Positions 1-7,293 of a DNA stretch of 26,735 bases are shown here, in pieces (within the stretch, counting starts at the first letter, position 1; each line of letters begins with the position of its first letter). A program made the translations under genes and the position numbers. The notes under the pieces are model-generated. The model saw only the letters and a program-made list of their open reading frames with translations. It searched no databases and was not told the origin of the DNA. Source of the DNA: a virus; the IMG/VR virus record IMGVR_UViG_3300029954_000074, positions 1 through 26,735 of that record, one strand, 5' to 3'.

Positions 1-1
1 C

Positions 2-340
2 GTGATTGAGTTCGGATTAAATGGCTGGATGGCGTTTCACCGATCGTGGAAAGACGGCTATCTGGCGGCCCCATATTGTTCGTGTCTGACTGAGGATTTA
101 TATATTATCTATCGTCGTTGGTGTGATAAGAGCGGTGAAAAAGCGCTGACACTCACAAAATTTTCTGGATTCATCGGTAGTCGTGAAACTAAGGTGAAGA
201 AACCAGTTGCTGTTGGTCCTAAATTAAAAATGTCTCGGATGGTGTATGTCATTGAAAATAGTAATGAGCCAGGCACGTTAGATGAACAGGTGAATCATTT
301 TCGTGATCGCGCAGATGTTCGTGCGGACGGGAATGCGTAA
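2..340 (+). CDS. C-terminal fragment of a probable phage primase/helicase (5' truncated)
   Basis: Open from the left edge of the window, so only the last 112 or so residues are present and the GTG at position 2 is not claimed as a start. The segment reading LYIIYRRWCDKSGEKALTLT and then KFSGFIGSR resembles the C-terminal winged-helix part of phage and plasmid D5/P4-type primase-helicases, where a YxxWC pattern and a following helix-turn-helix-like stretch are typical. In those proteins this domain helps bind origin DNA. The gene stops immediately before a long inverted repeat rich in ACCCTGC motifs, which fits a replication initiator next to its origin. The catalytic primase and helicase domains are outside the window, so the call rests on the C-terminal pattern and position only. 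It could be another replication protein with a similar DNA-binding tail. Confidence 0.5.
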   Translation: MIEFGLNGWMAFHRSWKDGYLAAPYCSCLTEDLYIIYRRWCDKSGEKALTLTKFSGFIGSRETKVKKPVAVGPKLKMSRMVYVIENSNEPGTLDEQVNHFRDRADVRADGNA

Positions 341-343
341 ATT

Positions 344-599
344 ATGCAGGGTTATTCATGGTTGCACTCAAACCCTGCTAACCGCAAAGCCAAGCCCAGT
401 ATAGGTTTCAGCAGGGTATGCAGGGTTTTCAGGGTTTCGCGCACGTATATGTGAATTTGTTTTATGTGTATCTATGTTGATTTATTTTTTATGGCGATTA
501 TTAAAAAACCCTGCATACCATACATACCCTGCTAAGAGTGTTACTGGGCGTGGCTTTGCAGTGAGCAGGGTTTAAGAATAAGTAAGATTAACCCTGCAT
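344..599. repeat. Long imperfect inverted repeat with multiple ACCCTGC/GCAGGGT motifs (candidate origin)
   Basis: This is the main content of the gene-poor stretch 341-628. The left arm 344-420 and right arm 523-599 align as reverse complements without gaps over 77 nt, by my hand count at about 60 of 77 positions. The best block is 370-420 against 523-573. The 7-mer GCAGGGT or its complement ACCCTGC occurs eight times, starting near 346, 372, 411, 420, 508, 526, 565 and 591, with a near copy at 430. Within each arm the motif copies are themselves in opposite orientation, so smaller hairpins can also form. The centre 438-506 is AT-rich. Iteron-like motifs, an AT-rich core and a position next to a primase-type gene suggest an origin or replication control site. 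A transcriptional regulatory element is the alternative. Confidence 0.7.
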
Positions 600-628
600 A
601 TCACGTGATTGATGAGGAAAATTTTGGG

Positions 629-808
629 ATGGCGATTTATGAACGATATCGATATGGTGATCCGCTGGATGTACTAATTTTTGAAGAGTCAAAGACGTGC
701 AAGGGATGTCACTACAACGTTAAATTATAGGAGATGGATGTATGTCCAATAAAAAATGTGAAGGCCATGATTCGGTGCAAAAACTACAGGGAGAACGGTA
801 ATGTCTAA
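629..808 (+). pseudogene. Small four-cysteine phage protein interrupted by an in-frame amber codon
   Basis: An ATG at 629, preceded by GAGGAA at 613-618, opens a frame of 60 codons ending at TAA 806-808. A single in-frame TAG lies at 728-730. Before the TAG the protein has 33 residues including TCKGC (Cys24, Cys27). After it the frame continues with VCP (Cys39) and RCKNYREN (Cys50). The C-x2-C plus two later cysteines, and the RCxxYRE ending, look like small putative zinc-binding proteins found in phage regulatory regions. The two halves therefore make sense only together. The end overlaps the next gene by the 8 bases 801-808, a normal coupling arrangement, which supports this frame as the ancestral one. 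It may be a decayed gene, an amber-readthrough gene or a sequence error. The 33-residue product alone lacks half the cysteines. Confidence 0.5.
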
Positions 809-1163
809 GCTAGGGATACAAGTGCGTTATATTGTGCAATCACCGCTGGATGTGTGTTTAGAGATATGGGTAAGTTGGACGCGTCGTGACAATTTAAATA
901 ATAATCACCGCGACCGCGTATGTGATCATGACAACGATGACACTGCCTATATTATGGCTGATATAAAAACAGCGGAGGCTGTCGATGTTATTGTGTATGA
1001 TTTACCACTGCATCAGCAGTGGGCTGTTCGGAAACGTTGTGGCATTTCTCCTGCTGTTTGGCGGTACCCAAACCTAGATTATGCCGTGACGTTGGAATCG
1101 GCAGAACGTGCGATGATTCAGAAAATGAAAAAAAGCTTTGCATGTTGCAAGTATTTCGATTAA
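801..1163 (+). CDS. Putative late-transcription regulator (antiterminator Q-like), weak
   Basis: A 120-residue protein whose ATG overlaps the end of the preceding small frame. The C-terminal half is the informative part. A segment around residues 57-85 (AEAVDVIVYDLPLHQQWAVR) is followed by a VWRYPNLDYAV stretch and a basic helix ending in KKSFACCKYFD. This layout resembles small phage antitermination/late-regulator proteins with a sigma-70-region-4-like helix-turn-helix, but the match is by general pattern and I see no diagnostic motif. The gene sits between the replication end and the late operon and is followed by a strong hairpin terminator, the place where lambda-type phages put Q. A hypothetical protein of other function is possible. 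Confidence 0.35.
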   Translation: MSKLGIQVRYIVQSPLDVCLEIWVSWTRRDNLNNNHRDRVCDHDNDDTAYIMADIKTAEAVDVIVYDLPLHQQWAVRKRCGISPAVWRYPNLDYAVTLESAERAMIQKMKKSFACCKYFD

Positions 1164-1235
1164 TATTCGTTCCATGGGTGTTTCTTCACGCCCAGAACTT
1201 TATCACTAGCAACTATATACTAGGATAAATATATC

Positions 1236-1266
1236 AGCCGCACTCTACACAGAGATGCGGCTTTTT
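1236..1266 (+). terminator. Rho-independent terminator after the putative late regulator
   Basis: AGCCGCA pairs with TGCGGCT, and inside this CTCT pairs with AGAG around an ACAC loop with one bulged A. A run of five T follows at 1262-1266. It separates the early/regulatory genes from the gpZ-like gene and cos. If the upstream gene is an antiterminator, this could be a terminator it must overcome to reach the late operon. Confidence 0.75.
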
Positions 1267-1319
1267 GCATTTGGTCGCCACTTTTTGTACGGATGTTCTC
1301 CTAGCCGTCTAAAAACAAA

Positions 1320-1904
1320 ATGATTAAAATTTCTGTCTCATCAAACGGCAAGGATATTACTGCAAGTTTAAATCGATTCATTGTGGATCAGCAGAAAGCC
1401 GTTGTGCGTGCGTTGAACAAGACCGCAGAACAAGCTAGAACAGCAGCGTCACAAGAAGTCCGTTCTGCTGGTTATAACATTAAAGTCAGTGCCATTAAAA
1501 AAAGCTTCACCATTAACCGAGCATCTAGTAAGAATCTAATTGTCGTACTGAAAGCAACAGGTAAGCCCATTGCTATGATTAACTATGGTGCACGGCAAAC
1601 GAAGTCAGGTGTTTCCATCAATGTGAAAACTGGTCGTCAATTATTACGTCACGCATTTATAGCGACAATGGCGAACGGACATCAGGGTGTGTATGAACGT
1701 GTTGGTATTGCGCGAACTAGTGGGAAGATTACTAAAGGCGGAAAGACACAACGGGCAAACTTGCCTGTGAAAGAATTATTCGGGCCATCAATCCCGATGG
1801 CCTTATCCAATGATGTGGTCGAGCAGGCTATCATGAGTAAGATCAAAGAAAAGTTTCCGAAGATATTGGCATCGGAACTGAACTACCTTAGGCTAAAAAA
1901 GTGA
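1320..1904 (+). CDS. Prophage minor tail protein Z-like
   Basis: A 194-residue protein, close to the roughly 192 residues of lambda gpZ. The N-terminal part (ALNKTAEQARTAASQEV, then a GYNIKVSAIKKSF block) and the central NYGARQTKSGVSINVKTGRQ region with a following HAFIATMANGHQGVYER stretch are the recognisable GPZ-family pattern. This includes the conserved glycine-rich G-R-x-x-x-x-x-H-A-F run and the later LPVKELFGPSIP motif. In lambda, gpZ acts late in tail completion so that tails are infective. Here the gene lies upstream of cos rather than beside the tail-terminator gene, and the rest of the tail is Mu-like, so its role may be adapted. No clear Shine-Dalgarno precedes the ATG, and upstream stops exclude an earlier start. 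Confidence 0.8.
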   Translation: MIKISVSSNGKDITASLNRFIVDQQKAVVRALNKTAEQARTAASQEVRSAGYNIKVSAIKKSFTINRASSKNLIVVLKATGKPIAMINYGARQTKSGVSINVKTGRQLLRHAFIATMANGHQGVYERVGIARTSGKITKGGKTQRANLPVKELFGPSIPMALSNDVVEQAIMSKIKEKFPKILASELNYLRLKK

Positions 1905-1930
1905 GTTCCCATGAGGTAATAGAAATCAAT

Positions 1931-2000
1931 GGGTCCTTCCCCGACCTTTCTGTATTGCGGGGACGAAGACTCGCGAGTTTCCGCTATTTGAAAAAATTAT
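1931..2000 (+). other. cos site (lambda-like): cosQ-like heptamer and cohesive-end nick region
   Basis: GGGTCCT at 1931-1937 is identical to the lambda cosQ heptamer as I know it. It starts 29 nt before a GGG at 1960, against 30 nt in lambda. Position 1960 begins the 12-mer GGGACGAAGACT, followed by CGCGAGTTTCCGCTATTTGA. Lambda has GGGCGGCGACCT followed by CGCGGGTTTTCGCTATTTAT. By analogy the 12-nt 5' overhang would be 1960-1971. The site lies just upstream of the terminase small subunit, as in lambda. Only 45 bp separate the predicted cut region from the terS start, so there is little room for a lambda-sized cosB. I did not identify R sites or an IHF site. The nick positions are inferred, not observed. 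Confidence 0.85.
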
Positions 2001-2016
2001 CTAAGGGGGTTGTATA

Positions 2017-2532
2017 GTGAGCCTTCAAGAAACTATTTCACAAAAAAAGTTTGGTGATTTAATTGGTATCAGTCAGCAGGCAGTTAGCGATTTGATTCGA
2101 CGTGATGTGCTGCGGTCGAATGACCCCGCGTGTGTATGGCTGCTGAGTTATTGTAGTCACTTGCGTGAACAAGCTGCAGGCCGTGCTGCGACAGGGGATC
2201 TTGATTTGGCTGGTGAGAGAGCCGCGCTGGCGCGGGTCCAACGTGAGCGTATTGAGATGCAAAATGATGTTACCCGCCGCGAGCTGGCCCCAGTAGCGAT
2301 ACTAGAGTTTGCGCTGGCAACAGTAGGTCAAAAAATTGCCGCTATTTTGGAATGTATTCCAAGGAACATCAAGCGCCGCTCTAAGAACCTGACTTCCGAG
2401 GATATTGAAATCATAGTCGCTGAAATTACCAAGGCGCGTAATGTCGCTGCGTCCGTGCAACTCGATATGAAAGATTATGACGGTACTAGCGGAGATACAG
2501 AAATCGATACGGATGGGGCTGAAGAGTCTTGA
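2017..2532 (+). CDS. Terminase small subunit (Nu1-like)
   Basis: A 171-residue protein, against about 181 for lambda gpNu1. It starts at a GTG preceded by AAGGGGG at 2003-2009, which decides the start. Residues 1-32 form a winged-helix DNA-binding start (KKFGDLIGISQQAVSDLIRR) of the kind Nu1 uses to bind cosB. The middle is a charged helix with LARVQRERIEMQNDV, and the second half carries conserved helices (LATVGQKIAAILECIPRNIK) seen in Nu1-family proteins, which mediate TerL contact and oligomerisation. It would recognise the cos site immediately upstream and position the large subunit. The 3' end overlaps the terL start by 56 bp in another frame, implying coupled translation. Confidence 0.88.
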   Translation: MSLQETISQKKFGDLIGISQQAVSDLIRRDVLRSNDPACVWLLSYCSHLREQAAGRAATGDLDLAGERAALARVQRERIEMQNDVTRRELAPVAILEFALATVGQKIAAILECIPRNIKRRSKNLTSEDIEIIVAEITKARNVAASVQLDMKDYDGTSGDTEIDTDGAEES

Positions 2533-4501
2533 AGCACCGCCACCATTGCGTTTGTCAGAATGGGCGGCTGAGCATTTCTATCTAAGTAGCGAGTCGTCAT
2601 ATGTCCAAGGTAAGTGGGAAGCATACCCATTTCAGATTGCAATTTTGGATGCGATCAGCAATGACGATATCGAAGAGCTGGTTTTTAAAAAATCAGCGAG
2701 GGTTGGCTATACCAAAATGATTGTTGCAGCAATGGGATATTTTGCCCACCACAAACGTCGCAATCAGGCTATTTGGCAACCTACCGATGATGATGCAAAA
2801 GAATTTGTTAAGGTTGAGTTAGACACAATGTTGCGCGATGTCCCGGCGCTTCAGGATGTCATGCCGCGTAGCTCTGGACGGGATAGTGGTAACACGCTGA
2901 GCTCAAAAAGATTTCTTGGCTCAATGCTATTTATTCGTGGCGGAAAAGCGGCAAAAAATTACCGCCGCTTGTCGGTTGATGTCGCGATCCTAGATGAATT
3001 AGATGGTTTTGACATTGATATTGAAAAAGAAGGAAGCCCGGATAAGTTAGCTAAGAAACGTACGGAAGGTGCGACGTTTCCTAAGCAAATTATGGGGTCA
3101 ACACCAAAACTCAAAGGGTTTAGTCGAATAGAAGCGCGTGAACAGCAGTGTGATTTACGGTTTTTGTATCATGTTCCATGTCCTTCCTGCACTGAATTAC
3201 ATTCTATACAGTGGGGCGGAAAAGATAAAAGTTACGGTTTTAAATGGATTAACGCAGACCCTGAAACAGTGGGGCATGCCTGCCCGCATTGTGGTGTCAT
3301 TTATGACCAAGCTGATTATTTATCGATTTGGAAAAATGGGCGTTGGATTGCTGAAGATGGCACTTGGATTGATGCATCAGGGCATTTTCGGTCTGGGATA
3401 GGGGATGTCGTTGCTGCTCCACGTGCCATCGCGTTTCATATCTGGACTGCATATAGTCCTCAAACAACATGGGTACAAATTGCACGCGAATTTTTGGCCG
3501 CAACGGAGAAAGCGCGGGCGGGTGATGCCAGTGAGTTAAAAACATTTGTTAATACAACGTTGGGTGAAACATGGGAAGAAGAGGTTGAAAAAACCGATGT
3601 CGATGCATTAATTAGTCGTGCTGAAAAATATACGCTGCGTAAAGTGCCGATGGGTGGATTGGTATTGGTTGCTGGTGTTGATGTGCAATCAAATCGATTT
3701 GAGGTTGTGGTCTGGGCTATCGGGCGCGGTGAAGAAATGTGGGTAGTAGATTATCACATTATTGACGCTAATCCAGCGGATGAACGTGACTGGGAAGAAA
3801 AGCTAGACCCATATCTCCTGATGCGGTTTCGACATTCTGCAGGGCAAAGTTTAGCTATTGAAGCAGTTGGAATAGATACAGGCGGGCATTTTACACATCA
3901 ATGTTATAACTTTTGTCGAGCCCGTACGCGACGTCGAATTTATGCCGTAAAAGGTGAAAATCATCCGGGGCGACCAGTTAAGGGGCGTAGCAGTTTACAA
4001 GATGTGAACTATCGCGGGTCTATCTTAAAACGGGGAGTGCGGCTATGGATGGTCGGGACCGATACTGCTAAGGATTTGATCCACGGACGACTTCAGGTTA
4101 CTGCAGTTGGTCCTGGTTACATGCATTTTTCAGCAAGTCTTCCAGCTGAGTTTTATGCACAATTGACAGCAGAGGTTCGGGTCTTACAAAAGACTTCCAG
4201 TGGTGAGCAGTATCGATGGGTCAAACGTCAGACGCGCAACGAGGTACTTGACTGTACTGTTTATGCCATGTTTGCAGCGCATACATTGGATTTACATCGT
4301 TATACCGACCGCATGTGGACCAAACTGGAAGCTGCAGTTTGTCCACCAGTAACCGACATGTTTGGAGGATTACCTGATCCAGATGAAGAAATGCACGTAA
4401 TAGAGATTGAGAAAGAGCCAAAATTAGCGCTTGCGTCAGCACCTACGGTATACGTAACCCCCGTTAAAAAAACATTAACTAGTCGTTTAGCCAGGATTTA
4501 A
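2477..4501 (+). CDS. Terminase large subunit (lambda gpA family)
   Basis: A 674-residue packaging ATPase and cos nuclease, against 641 for lambda gpA. It reads very close to gpA along its length. The N-terminus matches the GLRSL and SEWA-FYLSSES-YVQGKWEAYPFQ region. An atypical Walker A, KSARVGYTK, sits at residues 72-80. GGKAAKNYR precedes a Walker B segment ending in D173-E174. The central part has CPSC and CPHC pairs and the FHIWTAYSPQTTWVQI and FVNTTLGETWE motifs. The nuclease half begins near VAGVDVQSNRFEVVVW, where the Asp is a likely metal ligand, and the end carries the RNEVLDCTVYAMFA motif. The start at 2477 is chosen because gpA homology begins upstream of the next ATG at 2513. It would cut cos and power DNA translocation through the portal. 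Confidence 0.95.
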   Translation: MTVLAEIQKSIRMGLKSLEAPPPLRLSEWAAEHFYLSSESSYVQGKWEAYPFQIAILDAISNDDIEELVFKKSARVGYTKMIVAAMGYFAHHKRRNQAIWQPTDDDAKEFVKVELDTMLRDVPALQDVMPRSSGRDSGNTLSSKRFLGSMLFIRGGKAAKNYRRLSVDVAILDELDGFDIDIEKEGSPDKLAKKRTEGATFPKQIMGSTPKLKGFSRIEAREQQCDLRFLYHVPCPSCTELHSIQWGGKDKSYGFKWINADPETVGHACPHCGVIYDQADYLSIWKNGRWIAEDGTWIDASGHFRSGIGDVVAAPRAIAFHIWTAYSPQTTWVQIAREFLAATEKARAGDASELKTFVNTTLGETWEEEVEKTDVDALISRAEKYTLRKVPMGGLVLVAGVDVQSNRFEVVVWAIGRGEEMWVVDYHIIDANPADERDWEEKLDPYLLMRFRHSAGQSLAIEAVGIDTGGHFTHQCYNFCRARTRRRIYAVKGENHPGRPVKGRSSLQDVNYRGSILKRGVRLWMVGTDTAKDLIHGRLQVTAVGPGYMHFSASLPAEFYAQLTAEVRVLQKTSSGEQYRWVKRQTRNEVLDCTVYAMFAAHTLDLHRYTDRMWTKLEAAVCPPVTDMFGGLPDPDEEMHVIEIEKEPKLALASAPTVYVTPVKKTLTSRLARI

Positions 4502-4768
4502 ATGAGAGTGAATCTTCCAAGAGTAGGCCTGTTGGCAGGTCGTGCTACGTCCCAACTTCAGTTGGATTTAAATGCCGCACAACAAGCCTATATTGACCTG
4601 TCAACAGGATCTAAGGGGGAGTCCTATACGTACACACAAGAGGATGGGACTAAATCGGTTACATACACTCGTGCGAATATTCAAGCTCTTTCCGCATTGA
4701 TTATTACCTTGCAGTGCGCATTGAAAATTCCCGGTGCAGGGCGTCGTGCTATTCGATTTAATTTCTGA
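4502..4768 (+). CDS. Head-tail joining protein, gpW-like
   Basis: An 88-residue protein that starts right after the terL stop. Residues 20-88 match the small gpW fold: a first helix (DLNAAQQAYIDLSTG), a beta-hairpin with alternating polar residues (ESYTYTQEDGTKSVTYT), a second helix (NIQALSALIITLQCAL) and an arginine-rich tail ending RRAIRFNF. Lambda gpW is 68 residues, so there is an extra N-terminal piece of about 20 residues. In lambda gpW enters the portal ring after packaging, stabilises the filled head and creates the surface for gpFII. The order terL, W, portal is that of lambda. The stop overlaps the portal ATG by one base. Confidence 0.85.
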   Translation: MRVNLPRVGLLAGRATSQLQLDLNAAQQAYIDLSTGSKGESYTYTQEDGTKSVTYTRANIQALSALIITLQCALKIPGAGRRAIRFNF

Positions 4769-6408
4769 TGAGTAACAACGTAAAAATAATTGGCGTAAAT
4801 GGCTTGCCATTGCCTCACTCACGGTCACGTGCAGCGATGTTATCCGGAGGGGGGAATTCTCCTTATGATGCCGCTGATATTTATGGCGACCACATGTCAT
4901 CGTGGAATCCTTATCTAGGATCGCCTGATGGTGAGTTGAACATGTATCGCGACCGGATTGTGTCGCGGGTACGTGATTTAGTCCGTAATGATGGATGGGC
5001 CAGTGGTGCAGTCACGCGTGTTCTCGATAATGCTATCGGGGCCAATTTCAGGCCAATTTTTAAACCTGATTATATGGCGCTTGCCGCGCATACAGGAATT
5101 AAAGGTTTTGATCACGTATGGGCAGAGGAGTATGGTCAAGCGCTTGAGGCAGCCTGGCGTACTTGGGCAAACGACATGGGTCGGTTTTGTGATACTCAGC
5201 GTAATTTAACCTTGTCCCAAATTATGCGACTAGCATTTCGGCATAAAATTATTGATGGTGATGCGCTGGCAATGGTGCACTGGTTGCCTGATCGTGTTCA
5301 ACCAGGTCGAGCGCGTTATGCAACGACGATACAGGTGATTGATCCTGATCGGTTATCTAACCCTCAAAATACATTGGATCAAAATTCAATGAGGGGTGGT
5401 GTTGAGGTAGATGCGTATGGAGCTGCTATTGCGTATCACATACGTAAGGCGCACCAAGGCGATTATTTTAGTGCTGCTAAATCAGTGACGTGGGATCGGA
5501 TAGAAAAAGAAACGAGTTGGGGTCGCCCCATTATCGTTCATGACTTTGACCATGACCGTGCAGCACAACATCGTGGTGGCGCAGGAATTTTCGCTCCTGT
5601 TGTGCAGCGGCTAAAAATGTTGATTAAATATGATGGTGCAGAGTTAGATGCATCGATCATTAATGCAATTTTTGGCGCATATATTGAATCCCCTTATGAT
5701 CCGGCAATGGTTGAATCCGCGATTGGAGAGGGAAATAAGGAGGTTATCGGTGCATATCAGGATGAACGAACAGACTTTCATAAGGATCAAAAAATAAAAT
5801 TGGGCGGAGCACGTATGCCCATTTTATTCCCTGGTGAAAAAATTAACGCCGTGACTGCTGCACGACCGAATAGTAATTTCAAAGATTTTGAAAATGCTGT
5901 GCTACGTAATTTTGCTGCAGGTACTGGTTTATCAACTCAGCAGGTCAGTAATGACTGGTCTGACGTTAATTATTCGTCAGCACGAGGAGCAATGCTGGAA
6001 GCATGGAAAACATTATCCCGTCGTCGAAATGACTTTGCCATGGGATTTGGCCAACCGATTGTTTGTGCGTTTACCGAAGAATCTATGGATATTGACAATT
6101 TACCGCTACCGACTGGTGCTCCTGAGTTTTCAGAATTTCGCGCTGCATATGCGCGAGTGAAATGGATGGGGCCAGGTAAAGGAATCATTGATCCAGTTAA
6201 AGAGCGGCAGGGTGCGATTTTGGGAATGGATGCCGCATTATCCACACTGGAAGATGAGGCGGCTGATTTAGGCGGTGTGGACTGGCGTGAAACAGTAGCG
6301 CAACGTGCAATTGAAATTGCACGATTTAAAGAGCTAGGTATTGCGCTCCCTGAGTGGGCCGCTGGTTTTGATGCAACACAATCGATTGATGAACCTAAGG
6401 CCTCATGA
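4768..6408 (+). CDS. Portal protein (lambda gpB family)
   Basis: A 546-residue protein, close to the 533 of lambda gpB. Family patterns include the N-terminal YRDRIVSRVRDLVRNDGWASGAV and DNAIGANFRP segments, the RWTWANDMGRF-like region (AWRTWANDMGRFCDTQ), a conserved IQVIDPDRLSNP block, the central GAELDASIINAIFGAYIES part and the C-terminal DWSDVNYSSARGAMLEAWK motif. Twelve copies form the ring at the unique head vertex through which terminase pumps DNA. The gene starts at an ATG overlapping the gpW stop and ends overlapping the protease gene by ATGA. No truncation or frame disruption is seen. The C-terminus lacks any obvious added domain. Confidence 0.93.
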   Translation: MSNNVKIIGVNGLPLPHSRSRAAMLSGGGNSPYDAADIYGDHMSSWNPYLGSPDGELNMYRDRIVSRVRDLVRNDGWASGAVTRVLDNAIGANFRPIFKPDYMALAAHTGIKGFDHVWAEEYGQALEAAWRTWANDMGRFCDTQRNLTLSQIMRLAFRHKIIDGDALAMVHWLPDRVQPGRARYATTIQVIDPDRLSNPQNTLDQNSMRGGVEVDAYGAAIAYHIRKAHQGDYFSAAKSVTWDRIEKETSWGRPIIVHDFDHDRAAQHRGGAGIFAPVVQRLKMLIKYDGAELDASIINAIFGAYIESPYDPAMVESAIGEGNKEVIGAYQDERTDFHKDQKIKLGGARMPILFPGEKINAVTAARPNSNFKDFENAVLRNFAAGTGLSTQQVSNDWSDVNYSSARGAMLEAWKTLSRRRNDFAMGFGQPIVCAFTEESMDIDNLPLPTGAPEFSEFRAAYARVKWMGPGKGIIDPVKERQGAILGMDAALSTLEDEAADLGGVDWRETVAQRAIEIARFKELGIALPEWAAGFDATQSIDEPKAS

Positions 6409-7271
6409 TGAAATTTGGATTTTTAGCACAACGCCTATTCAATACGCCATTGGCGATTGCTCCAGATAAGGCGGAAATTATTATGGCTGCGTTGGCAGAC
6501 AGATTGGGGATTAGTCAGATTACACGCGTTGGCGCACCTGTCATGATGGACGATGATGATAGCCCTTACGCAGTTGCAGGTCGTAATCCGCGTGGTGGGT
6601 ATGACGTAGTAGGTGGTGTCGCTATTGTCGAGGTTCAGGGAACTTTGGTACAAAAGCTAGGTACACTTCGTCCATACTCTGGCATGTCAGGTTATGACGG
6701 TATCCGGCAAAATTTTTTGCTTGCGTTGTCGGATCCTGCAGTAAAAGCGATCATGCTCGATATTGATAGTCCGGGTGGAGAGGTCGCAGGATGTTTTGAT
6801 CTTGTAGATACTATTTACAACGCACGTGGTAAAAAACCAATTTGGTCGATTTTGAATGAGTCGGCCTATTCTGCTGCTTATGCGATCGGTAGTGCTGCTG
6901 ATCGATTGATCATTCCGCGTACGGGTGGCGTTGGTTCGATTGGTGTGATCTGGATGCATATGGACTGGTCAAAAGCATTAACCTCATCCGGATTTAATGT
7001 CACATTCGTGACATTTGGGGATGCAAAAGCAGATGGACGTCCAGAAATTCCACTTTCTAAAGAAGCATTAGCCCGATATCAAACTGAAATTAATACTATG
7101 GGTGAACTGTTCGTTGCAACAGCTGCGCGTAATCGGAACATTCCAGCTGCTTCTGTTCGTGATATGCAAGCCGCGACGTACTTAGGTAGTAATGGGGTAA
7201 GCCAAGGTCTTGCAGACGCCGTAATGGCTCCTGATGCTGCATTTCGGGCATTGCTCGCCGAAATTGCTTAA
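6405..7271 (+). CDS. Head maturation protease, S49 (SppA/gpC-like)
   Basis: A 288-residue serine protease of the S49 signal-peptide-peptidase family, equivalent to the protease part of lambda gpC. The ClpP-like core runs from about residue 70 (GGVAIVEVQGTL). It includes LDIDSPGGEVAG at 118-129 and the presumed nucleophile Ser156 in SAYSAAYAIGSAAD. The presumed general base is Lys208 in FGDAKADGRP, the typical Ser-Lys dyad. GGVGSIGVI follows the nucleophile helix as in SppA. It would process scaffold and portal inside the procapsid. The gene begins at an ATGA overlap with the portal stop. In lambda, protease and scaffold share a frame; here the charged scaffold-like protein is a separate downstream gene. 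Confidence 0.92.
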   Translation: MMKFGFLAQRLFNTPLAIAPDKAEIIMAALADRLGISQITRVGAPVMMDDDDSPYAVAGRNPRGGYDVVGGVAIVEVQGTLVQKLGTLRPYSGMSGYDGIRQNFLLALSDPAVKAIMLDIDSPGGEVAGCFDLVDTIYNARGKKPIWSILNESAYSAAYAIGSAADRLIIPRTGGVGSIGVIWMHMDWSKALTSSGFNVTFVTFGDAKADGRPEIPLSKEALARYQTEINTMGELFVATAARNRNIPAASVRDMQAATYLGSNGVSQGLADAVMAPDAAFRALLAEIA

Positions 7272-7283
7272 CTTTTTTTTTAC

Positions 7284-7288
7284 AAGGA
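7284..7288 (+). promoter_or_regulatory. Ribosome binding site fixing the scaffold-like gene start
   Basis: AAGGA lies five bases before the ATG at 7294. This makes 7294 the likely start rather than the in-frame ATG at 7234, which lies inside the protease gene and would add a serine- and phenylalanine-rich lead with no family likeness. Confidence 0.6.
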
Positions 7289-7293
7289 ATAAA

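Noticed and set aside
742-801. Short ORF of 19 codons starting at ATG 742
   Set aside because: It lies out of frame inside the better-supported four-cysteine frame 629-808 and has no motif of its own.
1193-1221. Possible promoter with TATACT at 1216-1221
   Set aside because: No acceptable -35 box at 16-18 bp spacing (the sequence there is CAGAAC), so not listed as a feature.
7273-7281. Run of nine T after the protease gene as a terminator
   Set aside because: The only upstream pairing is a weak TTCGG/CCGAA stem that ends too far from the T-run; the next gene's ribosome binding site follows at once.
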